A DNA stretch of 64,000 nucleotides from Burkholderiales bacterium (GTDB lineage: Bacteria > Pseudomonadota > Gammaproteobacteria > Burkholderiales > Burkholderiaceae_E), in contig CANKWX010000006.1 of assembly GCA_947487165.1 (NCBI GenBank), forward strand, positions 1 through 64,000, in the 5' to 3' direction. A program made the position numbers and the translations under genes. Shown here piece by piece: positions 9,392 to 18,933 of this stretch (the stretch's first letter is position 1; the number at the start of each line of letters is the position of its first letter). A model generated the notes under the pieces. That model saw nothing but the letters and a program-made list of their open reading frames with translations. It searched no databases and had not been told where the DNA came from.

Positions 9392-10624
9392 TTAGGCCAT
9401 CCGGCAGCCGCGACCCGGGTCGGCCAGCGCCTTCCAGGCCACCGAGACGAACTTGTTCTGCTCGCCTTCGACCTTGCGCAGGTAGATGTCCTGGGTCGGA
9501 TTGTGTTCCTTCGACATGGTCCAGGCGCCGCGCGGGCTGTCGATCTTCACGCCTTCCATGGCCTTGATCAGTGCGGCCTTGTTGCCGAAGTCGCCTTTGA
9601 CCGACTCCATCGCCTGGGCGAGCAGCAGACCGGTGTCATAGCCCTGTACTGCATAGACATCGGGCTGCATCTTGAACTGCTTGGCATAGTTCAGACGGAA
9701 CTCCTGGTCGCGCTTGCTGGGCAGCGAGTCGGCATAGTGCAGCGTGGTCATGACGCCCTGCGCCTGCGCCTGCACCGCCTGCAGCACGCCGTCGGTGAGA
9801 AAGCCCGAGCCATAGAGCGGGATCTTGTCTTTCAGGCCTGCCGCGGCATAGTCGGAGATGAACTTGGCTGCGCCGGCACCTGCAAAAAAGCAGGCGACCG
9901 CATCGGGCTTGATCGCGGCAATCTCGGCCAGCAGCGCCTGGAACTCGACATTCGGAAAGGGCAGGCCGAGCTCCTTGACCACCTTGCCGCCGGTTTTTTC
10001 GAAGCCTTCCTTGAACGACCGCGCGCTTTCGTCGCCGGCGGCATATTTCCAGGAGATCCAGACAGCGGTCTTGTGACCGCGCTCGGCCATCACCTTGCCC
10101 AGCGGATGAATCGGCTGCCAGTTGGAAAACGAGGTCCGAAAGATGTTGGGGGAGCACATCGGGCCGGTGATGTCATCGGCACCGGCATTCGGAATCAGCA
10201 GCAGGGTGCCGGTTTCCTTGGCGATCTTGGCCATGCCCAGGGCCACGCCCGAGTGGACGGTGCCAACCAGCACATCGACCTTGTCGCGTTGTACCAGCCG
10301 GTTGGTGTTCTCGGGTGCCTTGGCCGGATTGGACTCATCGTCGACTGCGAAGTATTCGATCTCGCGCGAGCCGAGCTTGCCGCCGCGCTCGCCTACCGCC
10401 ATGCGAAAACCGTTGGTGATGGCCGTGCCCAGCGAGGCGAAGGTGCCGGTCGCCGGCAGCATCATGCCGACTTTGATCTTCGCCGGCTGTGCTTGCACGA
10501 AGGGTGCCGAGAGCGCGGCGCCGGCAGCAACGCCGCCCGACAGCGTGATGAAACGGCGGCGGCTGACGGGGGCGGCGGGCGTCAGGTTGATCGGGGTGTC
10601 GGATGGGTTGAGAGTGTGGCTCAT
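9392..10624 (-). CDS. ABC importer periplasmic substrate-binding protein, Tat-type signal
   Basis: The 410-residue product is a type I periplasmic binding protein of the LivK/HAAT family (KIKVGMMLPATGTFASLGTAITNGFRMAV after the signal). Its N-terminus carries SRRRF at residues 21-25 followed by a moderately hydrophobic, Ala/Gly-rich stretch and APFVQAQP, which suggests Tat-dependent export. ATG 10624 has a GGAGA ribosome site 6 bp upstream; an in-frame ATG at 10639 is the alternative. It lies 11 bp after the alpha/beta-hydrolase gene in the bclA operon, so it may bind benzoate or another aromatic acid (inference from context). Confidence 0.9.
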   Translation of the reverse strand: MSHTLNPSDTPINLTPAAPVSRRRFITLSGGVAAGAALSAPFVQAQPAKIKVGMMLPATGTFASLGTAITNGFRMAVGERGGKLGSREIEYFAVDDESNPAKAPENTNRLVQRDKVDVLVGTVHSGVALGMAKIAKETGTLLLIPNAGADDITGPMCSPNIFRTSFSNWQPIHPLGKVMAERGHKTAVWISWKYAAGDESARSFKEGFEKTGGKVVKELGLPFPNVEFQALLAEIAAIKPDAVACFFAGAGAAKFISDYAAAGLKDKIPLYGSGFLTDGVLQAVQAQAQGVMTTLHYADSLPSKRDQEFRLNYAKQFKMQPDVYAVQGYDTGLLLAQAMESVKGDFGNKAALIKAMEGVKIDSPRGAWTMSKEHNPTQDIYLRKVEGEQNKFVSVAWKALADPGRGCRMA

Positions 10625-10635
10625 CGTGTCTCCAG

Positions 10636-11460
10636 TCATTGCGGTGAGGGCGCAGGGGTGTTCAAAGTTGTGGCGATCCATCGGCCGACCGCGCCGATGA
10701 CGGCATCGGCCTGGTCGCGGTGGGGGGAATGGCCGCAATCGTCGAGTGCCACCACGGTTGTCCCGGGGACGGCGCGCTCGATAGTCGCGATCTGAGCCAT
10801 CGTGCCATATTCATCGTCATTTCCCTGAATCGCGAGCAGCGGGCAGCCGATCGATTCGAGTTCGGGCAACAGGGTCCAGTCGCGAAAGGCCGGGTCAAGC
10901 CAGGCCTGGCTCCAGCCATAAAAAGCCGAGTCGACATCGTCATGCCAGCGGGCAAGGCGCTCGCGCAGGCCCTGATTCACATAGGCATCGCAGGCGCGTT
11001 CGATGCTGGCAATTGAGATGGGTTCGACGAAGCTGTGCGGCGCGACCACGACTGCGCCGGCGAGACGATCCGGAAAATGGGCGGCGTAGATCAGTGCAAT
11101 GGAGGCGCCATCGCTGTGTCCGAAGAGCCACAGTGGCTGCGGGCTTTGCGCGATGCCGAGCGCCTTGAGCAGTGCCGGCAGCACCTCGATTGCCTGTCGA
11201 TGCATGAAGTCTGTCGACCAGCGCTCGTGGGCGGCCCGCGGTGTGGAGCGGCCATAGCCGGGGCGCGAGTAGACCATTCCGCGAAAGCCCAGCGCCTGGC
11301 ACAGCCGCGAGGGGAAATCCTTCCACATGGCGGTCGAGCCCAGGCCCTCATGCAGAAAGACCATCACCGGCGCGGCGCCTGGCGGGCCGCTGTCGGGTTC
11401 GATCCAGTCGTATTCGATCACACGCCCGGCGATCGCGACCGCATGGGTTGGCGCGTTCAC
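10636..11460 (-). CDS. Alpha/beta hydrolase linked to benzoate-CoA ligase
   Basis: This 274-residue alpha/beta-fold hydrolase has the nucleophile elbow GHSDG (Ser116), an oxyanion segment FLHEGLGS near residue 36 and a C-terminal catalytic histidine in LDDCGHSPH. It starts at GTG 11460, sharing 4 bp with the bclA stop (GTGA), so the two are translationally coupled. Similar hydrolases occur in box clusters of other betaproteobacteria and have been proposed as thioesterases that release CoA from dead-end intermediates or as lactone/ester hydrolases. The actual substrate cannot be read from the sequence. Confidence 0.87.
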   Translation of the reverse strand: MNAPTHAVAIAGRVIEYDWIEPDSGPPGAAPVMVFLHEGLGSTAMWKDFPSRLCQALGFRGMVYSRPGYGRSTPRAAHERWSTDFMHRQAIEVLPALLKALGIAQSPQPLWLFGHSDGASIALIYAAHFPDRLAGAVVVAPHSFVEPISIASIERACDAYVNQGLRERLARWHDDVDSAFYGWSQAWLDPAFRDWTLLPELESIGCPLLAIQGNDDEYGTMAQIATIERAVPGTTVVALDDCGHSPHRDQADAVIGAVGRWIATTLNTPAPSPQ

Positions 11461-13079
11461 GGCTGCGGTGATTGGCTGGCGCTCCCGCCCGCCGGCTGAT
11501 GCGCATCGCGCAGTCGAAAGCGCTGGATCTTGCCGGTGGCGGTCTTGGGCAGCTCGGCCAGGAAGTCGACCTGTCGGGGATATTTATGGGGGGCCAGCCG
11601 CGATTTCACGAAGGCCTGCAGTTCGGTGGCCAGCGCGTCGCCCGCCTGTGTGCCGTCCTTGAGCACCACGAAGGCTCTGACGCGAGTCAGGCCGTTTTCG
11701 TTGTTGACCCCGATCACCGCCGCCTCGAGCACCGCTGCGTGCTGCATCAGCGTCGACTCGACCTCGAAGGGCGAGACATACTGGCCGCTCACCTTGAGCA
11801 TGTCGTCGCCGCGTCCGGCGTAGACGTAATAGCCGTCGGTATCGCGAAAATACTTGTCGCCGCTGCGGGTCCAGTTGCCAAGGAAGGTCGATTGAGAGCG
11901 GCGTCGATCGGCCCAGTACATCAGCGCAGCCGAGGGCCCGTCGATGAAGAGGTCGCCGATGGTCTCAGCAGCCTCGATCGTCTGTCCTGCCTCATCGCGC
12001 AACTCGACCCGGTAGCCGGGCACCGGCTTGCCGGTGCTGCCGTAGCGCACATCGCCCGGGCGGTTCGAGAGAAAAATATGGAGCATCTCGGTCGAGCCGA
12101 TGCCATCGATGATTTCGCAGCCGTACTGCGCGGTGAATCGTTCACCGATCTCGCGCGGCAAGGCTTCGCCGGCCGAGGAACACAGCCGCAAGGCGACTGC
12201 CTCACGCGCGGGCAGGTCGGGCGAGGCGAGCATGCCGGCATAGCCGGTCGGTGCGCCGAAAAAGACCGTGGGCTGATGGGTTTTCCAGCGCGCAAAGACC
12301 GCTGCCGGCGTGGGCCGTTCGGCCATCAGGATGGTGGTGGCACCGACCGACAGCGGAAAGCTCAGCGCATTGCCCAGGCCATAGGCGAAAAACAGTTTGG
12401 CCGCCGAAAAGCAGACATCGTTGTCGCTCAGCCCGAGCACCGGTTGGGCATAAAGCGCCGCGGTCCAGTAGAGGTTGGCATGGGTATGGACCGCGCCCTT
12501 GGGTCGGCCGGTCGAGCCCGATGAGTAGAGCCAGAAGGCGATGTCGTCGGCGCAGGTGTCGGCGGGCGCAATCGGGGATTGCCGGGGCAGCCAGTCGCTC
12601 AGGTCGTGCGACGGCAGCGGCAGGCCTGCCGGCATCGGCCCGCCTCGGGTCGAGACGAGCAGCTGCGTGACCGAGTGTCCGGGTGTCGCGAGGGCCTGGG
12701 AGAGCACCGGCAGCAGCCCGGCCGAGACAATCGCCGCCCGGGCGCGACTGTGCGCAAGCATGAAGCGGTAGTCGTCAGCGGTGAGCAGGGTGTTGAGCGC
12801 GACCGGCACGACGCCCGCCTGCAGGCAGCCGAGAAACGCGACCGGCCAATCGATGCAGTCGTGCATCAGCAGCAGCACCCTTTCTTCGGCGCGCACCCCG
12901 ATTGCGGCGAGGCCGCCGGCAAAGCGCGCGACCCGATCGGCGAGCTCGCCGTAAGTGATCTGACCGGCGTCGTCGATGTAGGCCAGGCGCGAGGCGCGAG
13001 CGTGATTGAGCGAAGCAATGTAAGCGGCGAAGTTCAAACGCTCGGAAGGCGGCAGCGGGGCGGCGCTCTGGGATGTCAT
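11457..13079 (-). CDS. bclA: Benzoate-CoA ligase
   Basis: The 540-residue protein is an ANL-family acyl-CoA ligase that activates benzoate with ATP and CoA, the first step of the box pathway. It shows LYSSGSTGRPKG (P-loop, about residues 184-195), the GIGSTEMLHIFLSNRPG segment typical of benzoate-CoA ligases, and the C-terminal lysine motif LPKTATGKIQRFRLR. I chose ATG 13079 because AGGAGA lies 7-12 bp upstream; an in-frame TTG at 13112 would add 11 residues. It is first in the leftward operon and divergent from boxR. Confidence 0.95.
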   Translation of the reverse strand: MTSQSAAPLPPSERLNFAAYIASLNHARASRLAYIDDAGQITYGELADRVARFAGGLAAIGVRAEERVLLLMHDCIDWPVAFLGCLQAGVVPVALNTLLTADDYRFMLAHSRARAAIVSAGLLPVLSQALATPGHSVTQLLVSTRGGPMPAGLPLPSHDLSDWLPRQSPIAPADTCADDIAFWLYSSGSTGRPKGAVHTHANLYWTAALYAQPVLGLSDNDVCFSAAKLFFAYGLGNALSFPLSVGATTILMAERPTPAAVFARWKTHQPTVFFGAPTGYAGMLASPDLPAREAVALRLCSSAGEALPREIGERFTAQYGCEIIDGIGSTEMLHIFLSNRPGDVRYGSTGKPVPGYRVELRDEAGQTIEAAETIGDLFIDGPSAALMYWADRRRSQSTFLGNWTRSGDKYFRDTDGYYVYAGRGDDMLKVSGQYVSPFEVESTLMQHAAVLEAAVIGVNNENGLTRVRAFVVLKDGTQAGDALATELQAFVKSRLAPHKYPRQVDFLAELPKTATGKIQRFRLRDAHQPAGGSASQSPQP

Positions 13080-13120
13080 CGTCTGTCTCCTCGCAAGTCG
13101 GGCTTGCGGCAATCTAGTTC

Positions 13121-14110
13121 ATGAACCAAACTTATCGATCTGTTGTCGACCTGTCAAGCACTATAATGCATAACGCTTCTGATCCGGGTCACGACCCCGG
13201 ACGCGATCGCGGGCCTGATCCGACGGAGGGTCTGCCCGAACGCGATGCCTTTCTGGTGGCCCTCGGTGAACGGGCGCGGTCGCTGCGCGCGCGTCGCGGC
13301 ATGACCCGTCGCGCGCTGTCGGGTGCCTCGGAGGTCTCGGAGCGCCATCTGGCGAATCTCGAACTCGGCGTGGGCAATGCCTCGATCCTCGTTCTTCGGC
13401 AGGTGGCCAATGCGCTCGGCGCGCCGCTGGCCGAACTGATCGGCGACGAAACCACCACGACCGCAGAAGGCCTGCTGATCAGAGACCTGCTGCGCGGACG
13501 CAGCGAAGACGAACTGCGTCGAGCCCGGCTGGCGCTGGTCGAACTCTTCGGTGTTGCAGCACATCCGGCGTCAAGAAGCGCGCGAATTGCGATGATCGGG
13601 CTGCGAGGCGCTGGCAAGTCGACACTCGGTCAGCGGCTCGCCGATCAGCTCGGTGTGCCCTTCATTGAGCTAAATCGCGAGATCGAGCGCATGGCCGGCT
13701 GCGATCTCGACGAGATCCACAATCTGCTGGGCGTCGCCGCCTACCGACGCTATGAGCGGCGAGCCCTCGAGGCAAGCCTCCAGGAGCATCCCAGATCGGT
13801 GATTGCCGCCCCCGGCGGCATCGTGTCGGATCCGGCGAGCTTCAACCTGCTGCTGTCGCAGTGCTTCACCGTCTGGATCAAGGCCTCGGCGCAGGAGCAT
13901 ATGCAGCGAGTCATGGCGCAGGGCGATCTGCGTCCGATGGCGGGCAATCGCGAGGCGATGGCCGATCTGCGACGCATCCTGGAAGGCCGCGCGGCACTCT
14001 ATGCCCGCGCAGATCTGCAGATCGACACCACTGACCGCACGCTGGAGGAGGCCTTCACACTGCTGCGCGAAGGCCTTCGAGACGCACTCGGTCCGGAGGA
14101 TGATGTGTGA
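13121..14110 (+). CDS. boxR: BoxR/BzdR-type regulator: XRE helix-turn-helix fused to a shikimate-kinase-like domain
   Basis: The 329-residue protein joins an XRE-family DNA-binding domain (FLVALGERARSLRARRGMTRRALS, about residues 44-67, then SERHLANLELGVGNAS) to a shikimate-kinase-like domain from about residue 150, with a P-loop GLRGAGKST. This is the architecture of BzdR and BoxR from Azoarcus, repressors of benzoate genes that are released by benzoyl-CoA. The kinase-like domain is expected to act as an effector sensor. Its start is uncertain: ATG 13121 overlaps the presumed bclA promoter, ATG 13166 would give 314 residues, and neither has a good ribosome site. Confidence 0.9.
   Translation: MNQTYRSVVDLSSTIMHNASDPGHDPGRDRGPDPTEGLPERDAFLVALGERARSLRARRGMTRRALSGASEVSERHLANLELGVGNASILVLRQVANALGAPLAELIGDETTTTAEGLLIRDLLRGRSEDELRRARLALVELFGVAAHPASRSARIAMIGLRGAGKSTLGQRLADQLGVPFIELNREIERMAGCDLDEIHNLLGVAAYRRYERRALEASLQEHPRSVIAAPGGIVSDPASFNLLLSQCFTVWIKASAQEHMQRVMAQGDLRPMAGNREAMADLRRILEGRAALYARADLQIDTTDRTLEEAFTLLREGLRDALGPEDDV
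13129..13157 (-). promoter_or_regulatory. Putative sigma-70-like promoter of the bclA-importer operon
   Basis: On the minus strand TTGACA (13157-13152) is a perfect -35 hexamer. A 17-bp spacer separates it from TAAGTT (13134-13129), a weak -10 with three consensus matches. Transcription would begin about 40 bp upstream of the bclA start. A TGCA tetramer (13167-13170) lies just upstream of the -35, where a BoxR-type regulator might bind. The promoter overlaps the annotated 5' end of boxR. Confidence 0.45.
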
Positions 14111-14112
14111 TA

Positions 14113-14201
14113 TGCACTAAAGTGCGTTCTGGTACTTGACTTGTTCGGTTTGGGCAGTATGATGCACAAAACGATCGGCAATGCAGATGAAGCATATTGC
14201 A
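14113..14201 (+). promoter_or_regulatory. boxCBA promoter with BoxR-type TGCA operator repeats
   Basis: TTGACT (14136-14141) and TATGAT (14158-14163) form a sigma-70-like promoter with a 16-bp spacer, about 75 bp before the boxC start. TGCA tetramers lie at 14113, 14163, 14182 and 14198, the last three overlapping or following the -10. A 12-bp palindrome GCACTAAAGTGC (14114-14125) sits just upstream of the -35. BzdR/BoxR proteins are known to bind TGCA-containing repeats, so repression by BoxR is the likely control; this is inferred from position and motif. Confidence 0.6.
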
Positions 14202-14238
14202 TATTGCCTTCCGGATATCGATTTTCAGGAGACCTGCC

Positions 14239-15912
14239 ATGAACGCTCCCCTCGCCCCCGAACTGGCCCGCGTCGATTACCGTACCGAGCCGTCCCGCTA
14301 TCGCCACTGGTCGCTGACGGTTGAGGGCACCGTCGCCACCCTCGCGATGGATATTGACGAGACTGCCGGCCTGCGGCCCGGCTACCAGCTCAAGCTCAAC
14401 AGCTACGACCTCGGTGTCGACATCGAGCTGCACGACGCGCTCAACCGGATCCGCTTCGAGCATCCGACGGTGAGCACCGTGGTGATCACCAGCCTGAAGG
14501 AGCGCATTTTCTGTTCCGGCGCCAACATTTTCATGCTCGGTGTTTCGGGTCATGCCTGGAAGGTCAATTTCTGCAAGTTCACCAACGAGACCCGCAACGG
14601 GATTGAAGACAGCAGCCGGCACTCGGGCCTGCGTTTTCTGGCAGCGGTCAACGGCGCCTGCGCCGGCGGCGGCTATGAGCTCGCGCTGGCCTGCGATCAG
14701 ATTCTGCTGGTCGACGATCGTTCGTCGTCGGTGTCGCTGCCCGAGGTGCCGCTGCTGGGCGTGCTACCCGGCACCGGCGGACTCACGCGCCTGACCGACA
14801 AGCGCCATATGCGCCACGACCTGGCTGATATTTTCTGCACGACCACCGAGGGCATTCGCGGCCAGAAAGCCGTCGACTGGCGTCTGGTTGATGCCCTGGC
14901 CAAACCGGCGGTCTTTGCTCGCTCGGTGAGCGAACGGGCCCTCGAAATGGGGCGCTCCAGCGATCGACCGCTGCAGGCACAAGGCATTTCGCTCGAACCG
15001 CTCGACTGTGCCTACGAGGTCGATGGCCTGCGCTACCGCCATGTGCAGGTCGCGATCGATCGCAGCCGGCGCACCGCGACCTTCACCGTCAGGGCCCCGG
15101 CCACGCCGCAGCCTGAGACACCCGAGGCCATCATTGCCGCAGGCGTGAACTGGTGGCCGCTGGCCATGGCCCGCGAACTCGACGATGCCATCCTGCAGAT
15201 GCGCACCAACGAGCTCGACATCGGCACCTGGCTGCTCAAGACCGAGGGCGATGCTGGCGCGGTGCTGGCGGTCGATGCGGTGCTCCTTGCCCATCGCGAC
15301 CACTGGCTGGTGCGCGAGACCATCGGCCTGATGCGCCGCACCTTCTCGCGTCTCGATGTATCGTCGCGCTCGCTGTTTGCGCTGATCGAGTCGGGCTCGT
15401 GCTTTGCCGGCAGCCTGCTCGAACTCGCACTCGCCTGTGATCGAATCTACATGCTCGCGCTGCCCGACGATCCGGCGGCTGCACCGATGATGACGGTGGG
15501 CGAGGTCAACTTTGCCTGCTATCCGATGGCCACCGACCAGTCGCGCCTGGCTCGCCGCTTCTGCGACGAGGCGCCGGCGCTCGAGGCAATTCGAGCCCGC
15601 CTGGGAGATGCGCTTGATGCCGACGCTGCCATGGCCCTGGGCCTGGTCACCTCGGCGCCCGACGACATCGACTGGGCCGATGAGATCCGCATCGCGATCG
15701 AGGAGCGGGCGGCGATGTCGGCTGATGCGCTCACCGGGCTGGAGGCCAATCTGCGCTTCAATGGCACTGAGACCATGGCCACCCGCATCTTCGGGCGGCT
15801 GACCGCCTGGCAGAACTGGATCTTCAACCGGCCGAATGCGGTCGGCGACAAAGGCGCGCTCAAGCTCTATGGCAAGGGCGAAAAGCCGCAGTTTGACCGT
15901 AACCGGGTCTGA
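14239..15912 (+). CDS. boxC: 2,3-Epoxybenzoyl-CoA dihydrolase (benzoyl-CoA-dihydrodiol lyase)
   Basis: BoxC opens the ring of 2,3-epoxybenzoyl-CoA by hydrolysis, yielding 3,4-dehydroadipyl-CoA semialdehyde and formate. The 557-residue protein belongs to the crotonase superfamily. The first domain holds KERIFCSGANIFML and NGACAGGGYELALACDQI (oxyanion-hole region), and LPGTGGLTRLTDKRHMR follows. A second, weaker crotonase-like half contains SGSCFAGSLLELALACDRIYML. I chose ATG 14239, 5-10 bp behind CAGGAGA. It is the first gene after the boxR-boxC promoter region and is followed by boxB and boxA. Confidence 0.96.
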   Translation: MNAPLAPELARVDYRTEPSRYRHWSLTVEGTVATLAMDIDETAGLRPGYQLKLNSYDLGVDIELHDALNRIRFEHPTVSTVVITSLKERIFCSGANIFMLGVSGHAWKVNFCKFTNETRNGIEDSSRHSGLRFLAAVNGACAGGGYELALACDQILLVDDRSSSVSLPEVPLLGVLPGTGGLTRLTDKRHMRHDLADIFCTTTEGIRGQKAVDWRLVDALAKPAVFARSVSERALEMGRSSDRPLQAQGISLEPLDCAYEVDGLRYRHVQVAIDRSRRTATFTVRAPATPQPETPEAIIAAGVNWWPLAMARELDDAILQMRTNELDIGTWLLKTEGDAGAVLAVDAVLLAHRDHWLVRETIGLMRRTFSRLDVSSRSLFALIESGSCFAGSLLELALACDRIYMLALPDDPAAAPMMTVGEVNFACYPMATDQSRLARRFCDEAPALEAIRARLGDALDADAAMALGLVTSAPDDIDWADEIRIAIEERAAMSADALTGLEANLRFNGTETMATRIFGRLTAWQNWIFNRPNAVGDKGALKLYGKGEKPQFDRNRV

Positions 15913-16041
15913 GCCGGGCGACACATCTGATCCTCGCCGGCTCGCCCTGATTTCACGAATCGCTCCGCGCTTCAATCGACTCGTCACGCAACTCAGCCCG
16001 TTCCTCAAAGCTCCCCAAATCCTGCCTACCGGAGTCCCGAC

Positions 16042-17469
<1,428 letters not shown>

Positions 17470-17475
17470 GTCGCC

Positions 17476-18804
17476 ATGAACGCACCTGACTCCGCCGTCT
17501 TCACGCAGCATCTGATCGATCCGGAGGTTTGCATCCGCTGCAATACCTGCGAGGAGACCTGTCCGGTCGATGCGATCACGCATGATTCGCGCAACTACGT
17601 GGTCGATGCCGACAAGTGCAATCTGTGTATGGCCTGCGTGCCGCCGTGTCCGACCGGCTCGATCGACAACTGGCGAAAGCTGATCCGCATCGAGGCCTAT
17701 TCGGTTGACGAGCAACTCACCTGGGACGAGTTGCCGGTGCAGCGGGAATTGCCGGTGCAAGACGGTTCGAGCTCTGCTGGGGGGCAGGCCCAGGCGGATG
17801 CCTCGGTGTCGGATGCGGCACAAGCGCTGGCGAGCGCAGCCGATGATTCGCTTGCGCCGGCGCCGGCGCCGGCACTGGCCTCGGCCGCAGGCGCGAGCCG
17901 CCCGCCCTGGTCGGCGGCTCATCCCTACGTCAATCTCTATACCCATCGTCAACCGGTCATGGCCACCGTGGCCGGCAACTTTCGGGTGACCGAGCTCGGC
18001 ACCGACAGCGATACCCATCACATCGTGCTCGACTTCGGCTCGCTGCCGTTTCCGGTGCTCGAGGGTCAGTCGCTGGGCATTTTGCCGCCCGGCACCGATG
18101 CCACCGGCCGGCCGCACCATGCCCGCCAGTATTCAATTGCCAGCCCGCGCGATGGCGAGCGCCCCGGCTACAACAATGTGGCACTCACGGTGAAGCGAGT
18201 GCTGGTTGATCATGATGGCCAACCGGTTCGCGGGGCGGCCTCCAACTACCTCTGCGATCTGGCCAAGGGCGATCGCGTGCAGGTGATCGGGCCCTTCGGC
18301 AGCAGCTTTCTGATGCCCAATCACGCCGGCGCCCATTTGCTGATGATCTGCACCGGCACCGGCAGTGCGCCGATGCGGGCCATGACCGAGCGGCGCCGCC
18401 GCAGCCATGCGCCGATTGGGGGAGGGGGCAGTGGTGGTACCGAGGGTCGCGTGTCCGAAGACGGTCGTCTGATGCTGTTCTTCGGCGCCCGCAGCCAGCG
18501 CGAGTTGCCCTATTTTGGTCCGCTGGCCCGGCTGCCTCGTGACTTCATCGACATCGAGCTGGCCTATTCGAGGTCTGCCGACCATCCGAAGCGATATGTT
18601 CAGGACGCGCTGCGCGAACGAGCGAGCGACGTGGCCGCGCTGCTGTCCGATCCGGCCACACACATCTATGTCTGCGGTCTCAAGGCGATGGAGGCCGGGG
18701 TGCTTCAGGCGCTGCAGGATGTCGCGGCGAAGCACAGCCTCGATTGGCCGACGCTGCACCAGCAGCTCAAGGCAGAGGGTCGGCTGCATTTCGAGACGTA
18801 TTAA
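17476..18804 (+). CDS. boxA: Benzoyl-CoA 2,3-epoxidase subunit A (NADPH reductase)
   Basis: BoxA passes electrons from NADPH to BoxB. The 442-residue protein has two 4Fe-4S cluster motifs (Cys19, 22, 25, 29 and Cys48, 51, 54, 58), then a ferredoxin-NADP reductase fold with [13 protein letters not shown] (FAD binding) and [13 protein letters not shown] (NADP binding), ending in the family terminus GRLHFETY. Between the two parts lies an Ala/Ser/Pro-rich linker (about residues 95-140). A Gly-rich insertion [12 protein letters not shown] sits in the NADP-binding half near residue 315. It is the last box gene here; no boxD follows. Confidence 0.96.
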   Translation: MNAPDSAVFTQHLIDPEVCIRCNTCEETCPVDAITHDSRNYVVDADKCNLCMACVPPCPTGSIDNWRKLIRIEAYSVDEQLTWDELPVQRELPVQDGSSSAGGQAQADASVSDAAQALASAADDSLAPAPAPALASAAGASRPPWSAAHPYVNLYTHRQPVMATVAGNFRVTELGTDSDTHHIVLDFGSLPFPVLEGQSLGILPPGTDATGRPHHARQYSIASPRDGERPGYNNVALTVKRVLVDHDGQPVRGAASNYLCDLAKGDRVQVIGPFGSSFLMPNHAGAHLLMICTGTGSAPMRAMTERRRRSHAPIGGGGSGGTEGRVSEDGRLMLFFGARSQRELPYFGPLARLPRDFIDIELAYSRSADHPKRYVQDALRERASDVAALLSDPATHIYVCGLKAMEAGVLQALQDVAAKHSLDWPTLHQQLKAEGRLHFETY

Positions 18805-18933
18805 GGCCCTAGGCTTCGATAGACAGGAAGCGACTTTGCTCAGGTCGACCTGATCGTTGGTCGCAAGCGTGCTCGGCTCTAGGCTGTACTCCCGAGCTCC
18901 CTTGCGCGCCGATTTCTCGAGCACTGCCTTTCC

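Noticed and set aside
8075-10795. A 906-residue plus-strand frame opposite livM, livH and livK
   Set aside because: It is an antisense shadow of three importer genes, rich in His, Gln and Arg, with no family motif.
13162-13167. TATAAT as a rightward boxR promoter
   Set aside because: The only TTG-like -35 (13143) leaves a 13-bp spacer, and transcription would start after both candidate ATG codons. It more likely overlaps an operator.
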